Assembly (NCBI GenBank): GCA_025163595.1
Contig: CP104103.1
Coordinates: 1-64,000 of the forward strand
DNA length: 64,000 nt
Reading direction: 5' to 3'
DNA from: Phaeobacter sp. G2
GTDB taxonomy: Bacteria > Pseudomonadota > Alphaproteobacteria > Rhodobacterales > Rhodobacteraceae
Made by a program: the position numbers and the translations under genes. The notes beneath the pieces are model-generated. The model did no database searches, was not told the origin of the DNA, and saw only the letters and a program-made list of their open reading frames with translations. Positions within the stretch are counted from its first letter, which is position 1. Each line of letters begins with the position of its first letter. Shown here in pieces: positions 26,921 through 34,549 of this stretch.

Positions 26921-26986
26921 TCAACGGGGTTCCGGAATCGCTGCTTCGGGGGTTTGGAGTCAGTTCAACGGGGTTTCAGAGTCACT
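26921..26986 (+). repeat. Three tandem 22-bp iteron-like repeats
   Basis: Units start at 26921, 26943 and 26965, with exact 22-bp spacing (two helical turns). Shared positions follow nC..CGGGG.t..GA.TC. Units 1 and 3 agree at about 17 of 22 positions; the middle unit is more degenerate. They are candidate RepA-binding sites. Confidence 0.7.
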
Positions 26987-27304
26987 GCTGGCAAAAAATG
27001 TGGCCAAATGATCAGTAAAAAAAGGGCTTTGCGCCAGTCTCCCATGTCCTATAACTATAATATAACTCATAAATAACAGGGTAGAAAAATTTTCGCCCCC
27101 CAAAAGCCGCCGCTTTCCCCTCGTGCACAGGCTTGATTTGCTTAGAAAAAGAAAAAGGTCTGCGCATATTCTTCCCATGTGCCGCCTTTCGTGCTATCAG
27201 TCCATAAAGACGATACATGACCCTGCTGAAAGGCCAAAGCGCAGAGCGCTGCGCAGCAGGACAGGCAGCAAACGGACAGCAACGGGCAGAGGCGGCACAG
27301 CAGC

Positions 27305-28747
27305 ATGGCACGAGATATCCACAAGGCAGGCTCCGGGCTGCCGCCCTATTTCAACATTGATCCAGATGCCGCCCTGGCAGAGCTCGACGCGCCCACCGGC
27401 ACATCCGGTTTTGCCGCTATTGCCGAGGGCTGCGCCCGGGGCCGCGCCGATCTGTCCAGTCGCGGCATGAACGAGCAGGGACGCAAAGAGCTGCGCCTGT
27501 TCTCCACCTGGGAAATCACCCGCTACCTGATCCCCGTCGCCCAGGCGCATTTCCGTCGGGTGCTCAAGGCCAACCCCTCGCTGCCCCAGGGCCAGTCCGA
27601 AACCGAAGGCGGCGCCAAATGGTTCACCCTGGACGAGGTGTTGCTGCTGAGGGCGCATTTTGCCGCCCAGGGGTCAAAATCCAAAGACTACACCCCCTAC
27701 CGGCCCAAGGGCCTGCCGGCCAAGCTGGTCTCGGTGGCGAATTTCAAAGGCGGGGTTGGCAAGACCTCGACAGCGGCGCATCTGGCGATGTCGGCGGCCC
27801 TGGATGGCTACAAGGTGCTGGTGATTGATCTGGACAGCCAGGGCTCGATGACCTCGATCTTTGGCGGCCAGGTCGAGGACGAATGGCAAACCGCCTTTCC
27901 GCTTTTGGCCCGCCACTACGGCGAACATCTGCGCGCCGACAACCAGCGGCGTCTGGATCGCGGTGACGCACCGCAGCCGCTGGACGAAACCCTCTCGGCG
28001 GCCCTGGAGATGACCGCCAGCGATGTGATTCAAAGCACTCACTGGCCCAATATCGACCTCATTGGCGCCCAGCTGAACCTGTACTGGGCCGAGTTCCAGA
28101 TCCCGGTCTGGCGCATGGCGGCGCGCTCCTGGAAGCTCTGGGACGCGCTCACCGATCGGCTTGAGGCGGACGGGGTGCTGGATGACTATGACGTGGTCTT
28201 TATCGACACGCCTCCCGCCCTTGGCTATCTGACCATCAACGGGCTGGCGGCCTCGGATATCCTGCTGGTGCCGGTGGGGGCCTCCTTTCTGGAGTTCGAC
28301 AGCACGGGGCGGTTTTTTGACATGCTGCATTCCACCTTTGCCTCCATTGAGGACGGCGAGAACCTGGCCGCCCGCGCCCTGGGGCGCCCCGAGATGGGGT
28401 TTGAATGGGATGCGGTGCGCGCGGTGATCACCCGCTATGACAGCGCCCAGCAGGGGGAGCTGGCCGGGGTGATGCAGGCCTATATGGGGCCGGTGCTCAG
28501 CCCGCATAAACAGGATTACACCGCCCTGATTGGGCAGGCCGGCGAACAGGTCTCGGGGATCTACGAGGCCGATTACCGCGATTTCAACCGCGAGACCTAT
28601 GCGCGCGGGCGCGAAACATTTGACGCCACCTATGCCGCCTTCAAACGCCTGCTGCTGGGGGTTTGGCGCCGGGCTGAGCTGGAGCGCGCCGCGGAGATGG
28701 CAGATGAGATATCGGGCGAGATGCAACAGCAGCGCACGCCGGCCTAA
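27305..28747 (+). CDS. parA: ParA-family partitioning ATPase
   Basis: The 480-residue protein has the deviant Walker A motif VANFKGGVGKTST near residue 145, KVLVIDLDSQGSMT (A' motif) and VVFIDTPPALGYLT (Walker B). A long N-terminal region of about 130 residues with a possible DNA-binding helix-turn-helix (FSTWEITRYL to FTLDEVLLL) marks a P1/RepA-type ParA, which usually also represses its own operon. ParA and ParB segregate the plasmid. A half copy of the parS-like palindrome lies inside its coding sequence (28609-28623). parB follows after 51 bp. Confidence 0.94.
   Translation: MARDIHKAGSGLPPYFNIDPDAALAELDAPTGTSGFAAIAEGCARGRADLSSRGMNEQGRKELRLFSTWEITRYLIPVAQAHFRRVLKANPSLPQGQSETEGGAKWFTLDEVLLLRAHFAAQGSKSKDYTPYRPKGLPAKLVSVANFKGGVGKTSTAAHLAMSAALDGYKVLVIDLDSQGSMTSIFGGQVEDEWQTAFPLLARHYGEHLRADNQRRLDRGDAPQPLDETLSAALEMTASDVIQSTHWPNIDLIGAQLNLYWAEFQIPVWRMAARSWKLWDALTDRLEADGVLDDYDVVFIDTPPALGYLTINGLAASDILLVPVGASFLEFDSTGRFFDMLHSTFASIEDGENLAARALGRPEMGFEWDAVRAVITRYDSAQQGELAGVMQAYMGPVLSPHKQDYTALIGQAGEQVSGIYEADYRDFNRETYARGRETFDATYAAFKRLLLGVWRRAELERAAEMADEISGEMQQQRTPA
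28609..28623 (+). promoter_or_regulatory. Half copy of the parS-like palindrome inside parA
   Basis: GCGCGAAACATTTGA matches 15 of 15 bases of the right half of the palindrome at 25660-25687. It codes for RETFD within parA. It may be a weak ParB site, or chance. Confidence 0.45.
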
Positions 28748-28798
28748 GGCTCTAACAAGATAAAACGCGCAGGGTTGGCGCGATGAGGAGATCAGCAG

Positions 28799-29926
28799 AT
28801 GGCAAAACGCAAACGGCTTTCCCCGGCACAAAACAGCTATCTTTCTGGCGCGCCAGAGAGTAAATCCGCCCTGGCTGGTCCGCTGCCGACGCCAAGCCCC
28901 AGCGCCGCTCCCATTGCCCCCATCGCCCAGGTGGCAGGTGCGGCCTCGACCGAGGCGGCGCTGCAGGAGGTCACGCAGGTGCTGCAGCAGGCCCGCGCGC
29001 GCGGGTTGATGGTCGAAGAGATTGCCCTGGATCAGATCGACGAGACCCATCTGGTGCGCGACCGCATCGCCCAGGACGAAGACGAGATGGAAGCCCTGAT
29101 GGGGTCTTTGCGGGCGCGTGGTCAGCAGACCCCCATCGAGGTGGTGCCGCTGCAGGGGCGTATCGATGGAACCTCCTGGGGGCTGATCTCCGGCTGGCGG
29201 CGGCTTTCTGCTCTGCGCAGGCTCTACGCCGAGACTTCAGAGCCTGAATTTGCCACAGTCAAAGCCCTGGTGATCCGTCCCGACAGCGCCGAGGCCGCCT
29301 ATGTGGCGATGGTGGAAGAGAATGAAATCCGGGTCAACCTGTCCCATTATGAGCGCGCCCGCATTGCGGTGCGGGCCCTGAAGGAAGGGGTCTTTCCCAG
29401 TCAGAAAAAAGCGCTGCAGGGGCTGTTTGCCAATGCGCCGCGCGCCAAACGCTCCAAGATTGGCAGTTTTGTCACCCTGGTGGAGGCGCTGGATGCGGTG
29501 CTGTATTTCCCCACCGCCATCAGTGAAAAACTAGGGCTGGCCCTGGTACGCCAGATTGGCGAGGATCCCGGCTTTGCGGCGCGGCTCAAGACGGCGCTAC
29601 AGGCGGCAGAGCGCCCCACCGCGGCAGAGGAGCTGGTGGTTTTGAACGCCGCGCTTGCCGGCGGCAAAGCGGATCAGGATGTGGCTCTAACCCCTACTGT
29701 AGAATCTCAAAGCCCTGGGGGTGTAGCGGGGGGCAGTGAGCCTGATGCGGCGCCAAGAGTGCGCCAGGCCTCAGAGTCTATCGGCGCGCAGGAACGTGTC
29801 AGCACCCAGGTCACGGCCGGGCTGCGCATTGGTTTTCAGCCCAGTGCAAAACGGATTGAGCTGAGCGGCGAGGCTGTGGATGCTGATCTGTTAGAGGCGC
29901 TGAAGGCCTGGCTCAAGCAGCGCTAG
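28799..29926 (+). CDS. parB: ParB-family partitioning protein
   Basis: The 375-residue product has the ParB/Srx nuclease-like N-terminal domain (IALDQIDETHLVRDRI, QQTPIEVVPL, WGLISGWRRLSALRRLY, MVEENEIRVNLSHYERARI) followed by the helix-turn-helix DNA-binding region (GLFANAPRAKRSKIGSFVTLVEAL). ParB binds centromere sites and stimulates ParA. A strong Shine-Dalgarno (GAGGAG, 8 bp upstream) fixes the ATG. A terminator hairpin lies about 50 bp after the stop. Confidence 0.94.
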   Translation: MAKRKRLSPAQNSYLSGAPESKSALAGPLPTPSPSAAPIAPIAQVAGAASTEAALQEVTQVLQQARARGLMVEEIALDQIDETHLVRDRIAQDEDEMEALMGSLRARGQQTPIEVVPLQGRIDGTSWGLISGWRRLSALRRLYAETSEPEFATVKALVIRPDSAEAAYVAMVEENEIRVNLSHYERARIAVRALKEGVFPSQKKALQGLFANAPRAKRSKIGSFVTLVEALDAVLYFPTAISEKLGLALVRQIGEDPGFAARLKTALQAAERPTAAEELVVLNAALAGGKADQDVALTPTVESQSPGGVAGGSEPDAAPRVRQASESIGAQERVSTQVTAGLRIGFQPSAKRIELSGEAVDADLLEALKAWLKQR

Positions 29927-29977
29927 GATCCGCTCAGGCCAGTCTCAAGCCAGCATTCGGCCAGTATCAGATCTCTC

Positions 29978-30004
29978 AAAAGGCGCGCCGTGGCGTGCCT
30001 TTTT
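29978..30004 (+). terminator. Rho-independent terminator after parB
   Basis: AAAAGGCGCGCC pairs with GGCGTGCCTTTT around a tight loop (one G-U pair), and a run of five T follows. It sits 51 bp after the parB stop. Confidence 0.8.
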
Positions 30005-30041
30005 CATGTCTAATGCAGTGATTTGGGTCTGTGGTTTCGCC

Positions 30042-30071
30042 TCCAAATGTTTCGCGCGCGAAACATTTGGA
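30042..30071. promoter_or_regulatory. parS-like palindrome, copy 2
   Basis: A perfect 30-bp palindrome with the same 26-bp core as 25660-25687. Together the two copies bracket repA, oriV, parA and parB. Confidence 0.75.
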
Positions 30072-30309
30072 CCTCGCTGGCGGGGAATAGCCCTGCCCAG
30101 CCCCCCTGCTGAAACCGAGGCTCCGGAACAGCTGAGAGGGGAATTTGCCTCTTTCTGCTTGGCAGTGACGACCGGAGCTCTGCGCTAAAGAATTTGACTC
30201 GCGTACTCATTTGTGAGTTCTGCGCCCCTGAACATTGTTGCTCCCCTCCCGCTCCCTGGCTTTCCCCTGGGCTGAGTGTTCAAGGGTGGGGTTTGAGGAG
30301 AAGTACCGC

Positions 30310-31344
30310 GTGCGCGCTAAGACCGGTCTTGAGAAAAATATTGTACCGCCTGTTCCGCAGGTGGCGGCAACCGTTGGTCGGCTTGTGGCGGTGGTCGTCA
30401 CCTATAATCGGTTGGATAAGTTGCAGGCGACCTTGGCGCGATTGTTGGAAAGCCCGGAGGCCGAGCTCGCGGCGGTAGTTGTGGTTGACAATGCCTCAAC
30501 CGATGCCACCGCCAGTTGGCTGGCGCAGCAGCAAGATCTGCGGCTGGATATTGTGACCAGCGCGGTCAATCGCGGAGGGGCCGGCGGGTTTGAGATGGGG
30601 CTGCGGCGTGCGCTCGAGAGCCAAGCCCCGGATTGGCTGGTGGTGATGGATGATGATGCGCGCCCTGCCCCCGGTGCCTTTGCCGCCTTTCACGCGCAGC
30701 CGCGGCCGCTGGATACGGCCCTGGCTGCGGCGGTCTATTTCCCGGATGGGGGCATCTGTGAAATGAACCGGCCCTCGGTCAATCCCTTCTGGAACCCCAA
30801 GATATTTTTGCGCGCCCTATTCAAAGCGCGCAATGGCTATCACATTCCCTATGACAGCTACGAGGCCACCACACCACGTGCCATTGATCTCACCTCCTTT
30901 GTCGGCTTCTTCCTGCCGCGGCGAATGATTGAGGAGGCTGGCTACCCTGATCCGGGCCTGTTTCTCTATGGGGATGACGTGATCTATACGCTGGGGTTGC
31001 GGCGTCGGGGGGAGAAGATCCTGTTCGACCCAACCCTGCGCTTTGAGCATGATTGCTCCACCTTTCAAAATGATCAGCATCGGGTGTTTCACCCCCTATG
31101 GAAGGTCTATTACGCCTATCGCAATGGGTTGATGATGTATCGAGCGGCGGCGGGCATCCTGTTCTGGCCTTTGATGCTGCTGGTGGTGGTGAAATGGCGC
31201 CTGACCGCAGGCCGCTATGGTGCGGCACGCTCGGCCTATCTGCGACTATGGCGTCATGCGGTCTGGGAAGGGCTACGCCAGGATACCAGCCGCAGTCATG
31301 CACAGATCGTTGCCCTGGCAGAGCAGGGCCGGACATTAGAGTGA
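30310..31344 (+). CDS. GT2 glycosyltransferase, GlfT1-like (galactofuranosyltransferase type)
   Basis: The 344-residue protein has VAVVVTYNRLDKL, VVVVDNASTDATA, NRGGAGGFEMGL and WLVVMDDDARP. The NxGGAGGF plus MDDD pair is characteristic of the galactofuranosyltransferases GlfT1/GlfT2. The C-terminal part (YAYRNGLMMYRAAAGILFWPLMLLVVVKWRL) is amphipathic or membrane-associated. The GTG at 30310 is chosen because GAGGAG lies 9 bp upstream. In mycobacteria GlfT1 adds the first galactofuranoses to the lipid-linked primer and its gene lies beside wzm and wzt, as here. The assignment is by motif and context. Confidence 0.78.
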   Translation: MRAKTGLEKNIVPPVPQVAATVGRLVAVVVTYNRLDKLQATLARLLESPEAELAAVVVVDNASTDATASWLAQQQDLRLDIVTSAVNRGGAGGFEMGLRRALESQAPDWLVVMDDDARPAPGAFAAFHAQPRPLDTALAAAVYFPDGGICEMNRPSVNPFWNPKIFLRALFKARNGYHIPYDSYEATTPRAIDLTSFVGFFLPRRMIEEAGYPDPGLFLYGDDVIYTLGLRRRGEKILFDPTLRFEHDCSTFQNDQHRVFHPLWKVYYAYRNGLMMYRAAAGILFWPLMLLVVVKWRLTAGRYGAARSAYLRLWRHAVWEGLRQDTSRSHAQIVALAEQGRTLE

Positions 31345-31395
31345 GCAGCCTGTCTCAGGGGCAAGAGAGAGGCGTTTCTGCCCCCAGGAGATGCC

Positions 31396-32205
31396 CTAGC
31401 GGTTTAGGATGACCCGGTGGAACCGTCCCATCAGGATCAGGCCAAGGGTGAGCAGGATCAGCGAAACCATCAGCACAAATGTGATATTGATATAAGCGGC
31501 GGTATAGGTGGGATAGAAGCCGGTACGCATTAGTCCAACGATGTGGATCAGCGGGTTGTACCACAGAATTTTCTGCGCCAGGGGGGGCATGGTATCATAG
31601 AGAAAAAAGATGCCAGAGGCCAAAAACAACGGTCTGGTGATGACCGACCAGATGATGGCCCAGAGTGGGAACAGCCCTGAGAGGACACAGTTGATGGTAC
31701 CAACCCCAAGACCAAGTAGCATCGCCAGTGCGAAGGCTTCGATGGCGGGGGCCATATCAATTGCGGTGCGACTGTCTATGGCGATCAAAATGCCACCAAT
31801 CAACAAGATGGTGATCACGACGCTTGTGAGACTGTTGAGAATGAACCGGGCCAGAATGGCATCAATCCAGGTCACCGAAGGATATTTCAGCAGCGGTTTG
31901 GAAAAGCCAAGGGCGCGCGCTGTTGTCGTGGAAATGACCTGATAGGTATCAAAGGGCATATAGCCGGTGGCGTAGAACAACAAGAAGCTGGTGCCGAGAT
32001 CCGGTGAACGTAGCACCAGCGAGAAGCCAATGCTGAGAAATAGAACAGCCGCAAGCGGTTCCAGAATGCTCCAGAGAAACCCGCCGGGGGTGCGCCCATA
32101 GCGGGTCGACATTTCGCGCAGGATCAAGGCTGAAATGGTGCGTAGCGTGGCAAAACGCCGATTACGCCCTGCGCGAGGCCGAGACGTTGGAAGGGCTGTC
32201 GTCAT
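31396..32205 (-). CDS. wzm: ABC-2 type polysaccharide export permease (Wzm/KpsM-like)
   Basis: The 269-residue protein has six membrane segments and the ABC-2 pattern: LRTISALILREMSTRYGRTPGGFLWSILEPLAAV at the N terminus, then YPSVTWIDAILARFI and YNPLIHIVGLMRTGFYP near the end. It forms the inner-membrane channel for a finished polysaccharide chain. I use the ATG at 32205, the usual KpsM length, rather than the frame start at 32277. It faces away from the kpsE-like gene 106 bp away. Its ATPase partner is at 33765. Confidence 0.93.
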   Translation of the reverse strand: MTTALPTSRPRAGRNRRFATLRTISALILREMSTRYGRTPGGFLWSILEPLAAVLFLSIGFSLVLRSPDLGTSFLLFYATGYMPFDTYQVISTTTARALGFSKPLLKYPSVTWIDAILARFILNSLTSVVITILLIGGILIAIDSRTAIDMAPAIEAFALAMLLGLGVGTINCVLSGLFPLWAIIWSVITRPLFLASGIFFLYDTMPPLAQKILWYNPLIHIVGLMRTGFYPTYTAAYINITFVLMVSLILLTLGLILMGRFHRVILNR

Positions 32206-32311
32206 AATGTCCGACCATGCTTGTATGATTGTGGCTAGAGCTTGTAGAAGCGATAGTATGAAAGAAACAAAAGACAATTACAAACCACAACAGGGCGAGA
32301 CAGGCTGAAGC
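32206..32311. promoter_or_regulatory. Divergent promoter region between wzm and kpsE
   Basis: Short gap between opposite starts of exporter genes; it should carry promoters for both. No motif assigned. Confidence 0.35.
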
Positions 32312-33709
32312 ATGGTACAAGCGAGCCCGGAGCAGGATGGATCAATTTTGGGGAACGGGAGTCCAGTGGAAGGTGCGACCAAGGATGAAAAATCCGTGCT
32401 GACGATTTCCGAACGCGAGGAGCGCAAGCTGGGGGCGGGGCGTCGGCGCAAGAAGGCCCGGCGCAAGGCGCGCAAGAAGCTGCGCAAGGAACAGGCGGCA
32501 GTTATCATCGCACAGCAGGAACTGGCTGCGGCGCAGCAGGCCGCAGCAACACAGAGCCCTGCTGTGGAGCAATTTGCCCTGGCAGGTGCGGCCAGCATGA
32601 AGCGGCGCCACTGGGGGCTGATTTTCAGCTTTATGCTGATGGTTCTGGCCCCCCTGGGTGCAGTGATTTTCTACCTCACAGCGGTCGCAGAGGATCAATA
32701 TGTTTCGACGGCGGGCTTTACTGTGCGCAGTCAGGAAAACAGCGGTGCCACTGATCTGCTGGGCGGGTTGGCCAATTTTGCCGGCTCAACGACGGCCTCC
32801 GACAGTGATATCCTATATGCCTTTATCCAAAGCCAGGAAATGGTCGAGGCGGTGGATGCGCGCATTGATCTACGCAGCGAGTATAGCCGTCACTGGCCCC
32901 GGGATTGGGCCTTTTCGATCTGGCCGGATGCCACTCTGGAAGAACTGATCTGGTATTGGCAGCGTATTGTTGGCATCTCTTATGACAGTGGCTCTGGTCT
33001 TATCGAGGTACAGGCCGTGGGCTTTGATGCCGAGGTTTCGCAGGTCATTACCCAGGCCATTGTCGATGTCAGCCAGATCCAGATCAATGCCTTGAATGAG
33101 CGGGCCCGCGAGGATGCCATGGGCTATGCCCGCACCGATCTTGACGAGGCCGTGGCGCAGTTGAAATCCGCCCGCGAGGAGCTGACCAAGTTTCGCACCC
33201 GCACCCGGATTGTCGACCCAGAGGCGGATATTCAGGGCCGCATGGGGGTGATGAATAATCTGCAACAGCAGCTGGCCGAGGCCCTGATCGAGCATGACCT
33301 GCTGGAAGGGACCGTCAGCGAGGGGGATCCACGTACTCGCAAATCGTTGCAACGGATCGAGGTCATCCGTGCCCGTATCGACAGTGAGCGGCAAACCTTT
33401 ACCTCTGACAACACTGACACCGGTGCTGTGGGTGAAGACTACCCCTCCTTGATTTCGGAATTCGAGAGCCTGACCGTGGATCGCGAATATGCTGAGGAAG
33501 CCTATCGGGCCGCCCTGACTGCCCTGTCGGTGGCACGGGATAATGCAACCCGGCAAAGCCGCTATCTGGCGACCTATATCAAACCCACCCTGGCCCAGGA
33601 ATCTGAATATCCCCGGCGCCCTCTCCTGGCGGGGCTGACCGGGCTTTTCCTGCTTCTGATCTGGTCCATTGCCACCTTGATCTACTATTCTATCCGAGAC
33701 CGCAGCTGA
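32312..33709 (+). CDS. kpsE: KpsE/Wzz-like polysaccharide export protein (PCP family)
   Basis: The 465-residue protein has a highly basic cytoplasmic start (GRRRKKARRKARKKLRKEQ), a first membrane helix near residue 105 (GLIFSFMLMVLAPLGAVIFYLTAVAEDQY), a long periplasmic coiled-coil region, and a second helix near the end (LLAGLTGLFLLLIWSIATLIYYSI) preceded by the PCP signature YPRRP. KpsE proteins bridge the ABC exporter to the outer-membrane channel. No outer-membrane KpsD/Wza partner is in the window. It is the first gene of a plus-strand unit with wzt. Confidence 0.9.
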   Translation: MVQASPEQDGSILGNGSPVEGATKDEKSVLTISEREERKLGAGRRRKKARRKARKKLRKEQAAVIIAQQELAAAQQAAATQSPAVEQFALAGAASMKRRHWGLIFSFMLMVLAPLGAVIFYLTAVAEDQYVSTAGFTVRSQENSGATDLLGGLANFAGSTTASDSDILYAFIQSQEMVEAVDARIDLRSEYSRHWPRDWAFSIWPDATLEELIWYWQRIVGISYDSGSGLIEVQAVGFDAEVSQVITQAIVDVSQIQINALNERAREDAMGYARTDLDEAVAQLKSAREELTKFRTRTRIVDPEADIQGRMGVMNNLQQQLAEALIEHDLLEGTVSEGDPRTRKSLQRIEVIRARIDSERQTFTSDNTDTGAVGEDYPSLISEFESLTVDREYAEEAYRAALTALSVARDNATRQSRYLATYIKPTLAQESEYPRRPLLAGLTGLFLLLIWSIATLIYYSIRDRS

Positions 33710-33764
33710 TGGTAGAGAGCCGTGAGGGGTTACCCTGCGGGGGGGCCGCAAGGGGAGAACGGGG

Positions 33765-34418
33765 ATGATCCGGTTTGAGAACCTGACCAAGAGCTTCTGG
33801 CTCAAGGGGGAGCAGAAGATTGTCATCGACAATCTGAATCTCACCCTGCCCACGGGGCGGTCACTGGCGTTGTTGGGGCGCAATGGCGCCGGTAAATCGA
33901 CCCTGCTGAAGATCATTGCCGGCACCATGCGACCAGATTACGGGCGGGTGGTGAGCGATGGCAGCATGTCCTGGCCAGTCGGGTTGGGGGCCTCCTTTCA
34001 CGGCGATCTGAGTGGTGCTGAGAATGTTCGCTTCATTGCCCGGATCTATGGGGTGGATACCGATGAACTGGTGGCCTTTGTCGAGGATTTTGCTGAACTG
34101 GGGAAATTCTTCCATATGCCGATGCGCAGCTATTCCAGTGGCATGCGTTCGCGTCTGACATTTGGCGCTTCGATGGGGATCAAGTTTGATACCTATCTGG
34201 TGGATGAGGTGACAGCGGTGGGTGACCGGACCTTCAAGCGTAAGAGCCGGGAAATCTTTGCCGCGCGCATGGAGGATTCCAGTGCCATCATGGTGAACCA
34301 TTCGATGAATCAGATTCGGAAGTTTTGTGATGCCGGGATCGTGTTGGAAATGGGCAAGATGCAATACTTTGAAGATCTGGAAGAGGCCATTGCCCTGCAT
34401 GAGGCAACACTGAGCTGA
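33765..34418 (+). CDS. wzt: ABC transporter ATPase for polysaccharide export (Wzt/KpsT-like)
   Basis: The 217-residue ATPase has Walker A (LLGRNGAGKSTLLK), a Q-loop region (MSWPVGLGASFHGDLSGAENVRF), the family signature YSSGMRSRLTFG and Walker B (TYLVDEVTAVGD), then a switch His (MVNHS). It is the short KpsT form without the C-terminal carbohydrate-binding domain that some Wzt proteins use to recognise capped chains. It energises the permease at 31396. Confidence 0.94.
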   Translation: MIRFENLTKSFWLKGEQKIVIDNLNLTLPTGRSLALLGRNGAGKSTLLKIIAGTMRPDYGRVVSDGSMSWPVGLGASFHGDLSGAENVRFIARIYGVDTDELVAFVEDFAELGKFFHMPMRSYSSGMRSRLTFGASMGIKFDTYLVDEVTAVGDRTFKRKSREIFAARMEDSSAIMVNHSMNQIRKFCDAGIVLEMGKMQYFEDLEEAIALHEATLS

Positions 34419-34549
34419 GAACCTGGGGATGTGATACCTTTTTTCCTCAGATTTTGGCGGGTTGCGAAACAAAGCATGTATTTTTACGGCCTGGCAGACT
34501 ATGGAAGCCGGAGTAATTTTGAACCGGTAGAGCCAGGGGAGTTTCGGGG

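Larger units (their letters stand above)
26802..27304. other. Putative plasmid replication origin (oriV)
   Basis: The 503-bp gap between divergent repA and parA holds a perfect DnaA box, three tandem 22-bp iteron-like repeats, and then about 110 bp of very AT-rich DNA (about 26995-27110) that could be the unwinding element. This order is the usual layout of an iteron-type origin. Promoters for repA and parA should also lie here. Confidence 0.78.
29927..30309. other. Gap with parAB terminator and second parS-like palindrome
   Basis: About 383 bp without a gene that I can support. It holds the terminator at 29978-30004 and the palindrome at 30042-30071. The rest is probably the leader and promoter of the galactan locus. 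This is the seam between replication and polysaccharide genes. Confidence 0.6.

Noticed and set aside
27674..29050. 458-codon open frame on the minus strand across parA and parB
   Set aside because: The plus-strand parA and parB have unmistakable motifs. The antisense frame has none.
31345..31395. Terminator between the convergent GlfT1-like gene and wzm
   Set aside because: Only a loose GGGGCA/TGCCCC pairing with a long loop and no T tract.
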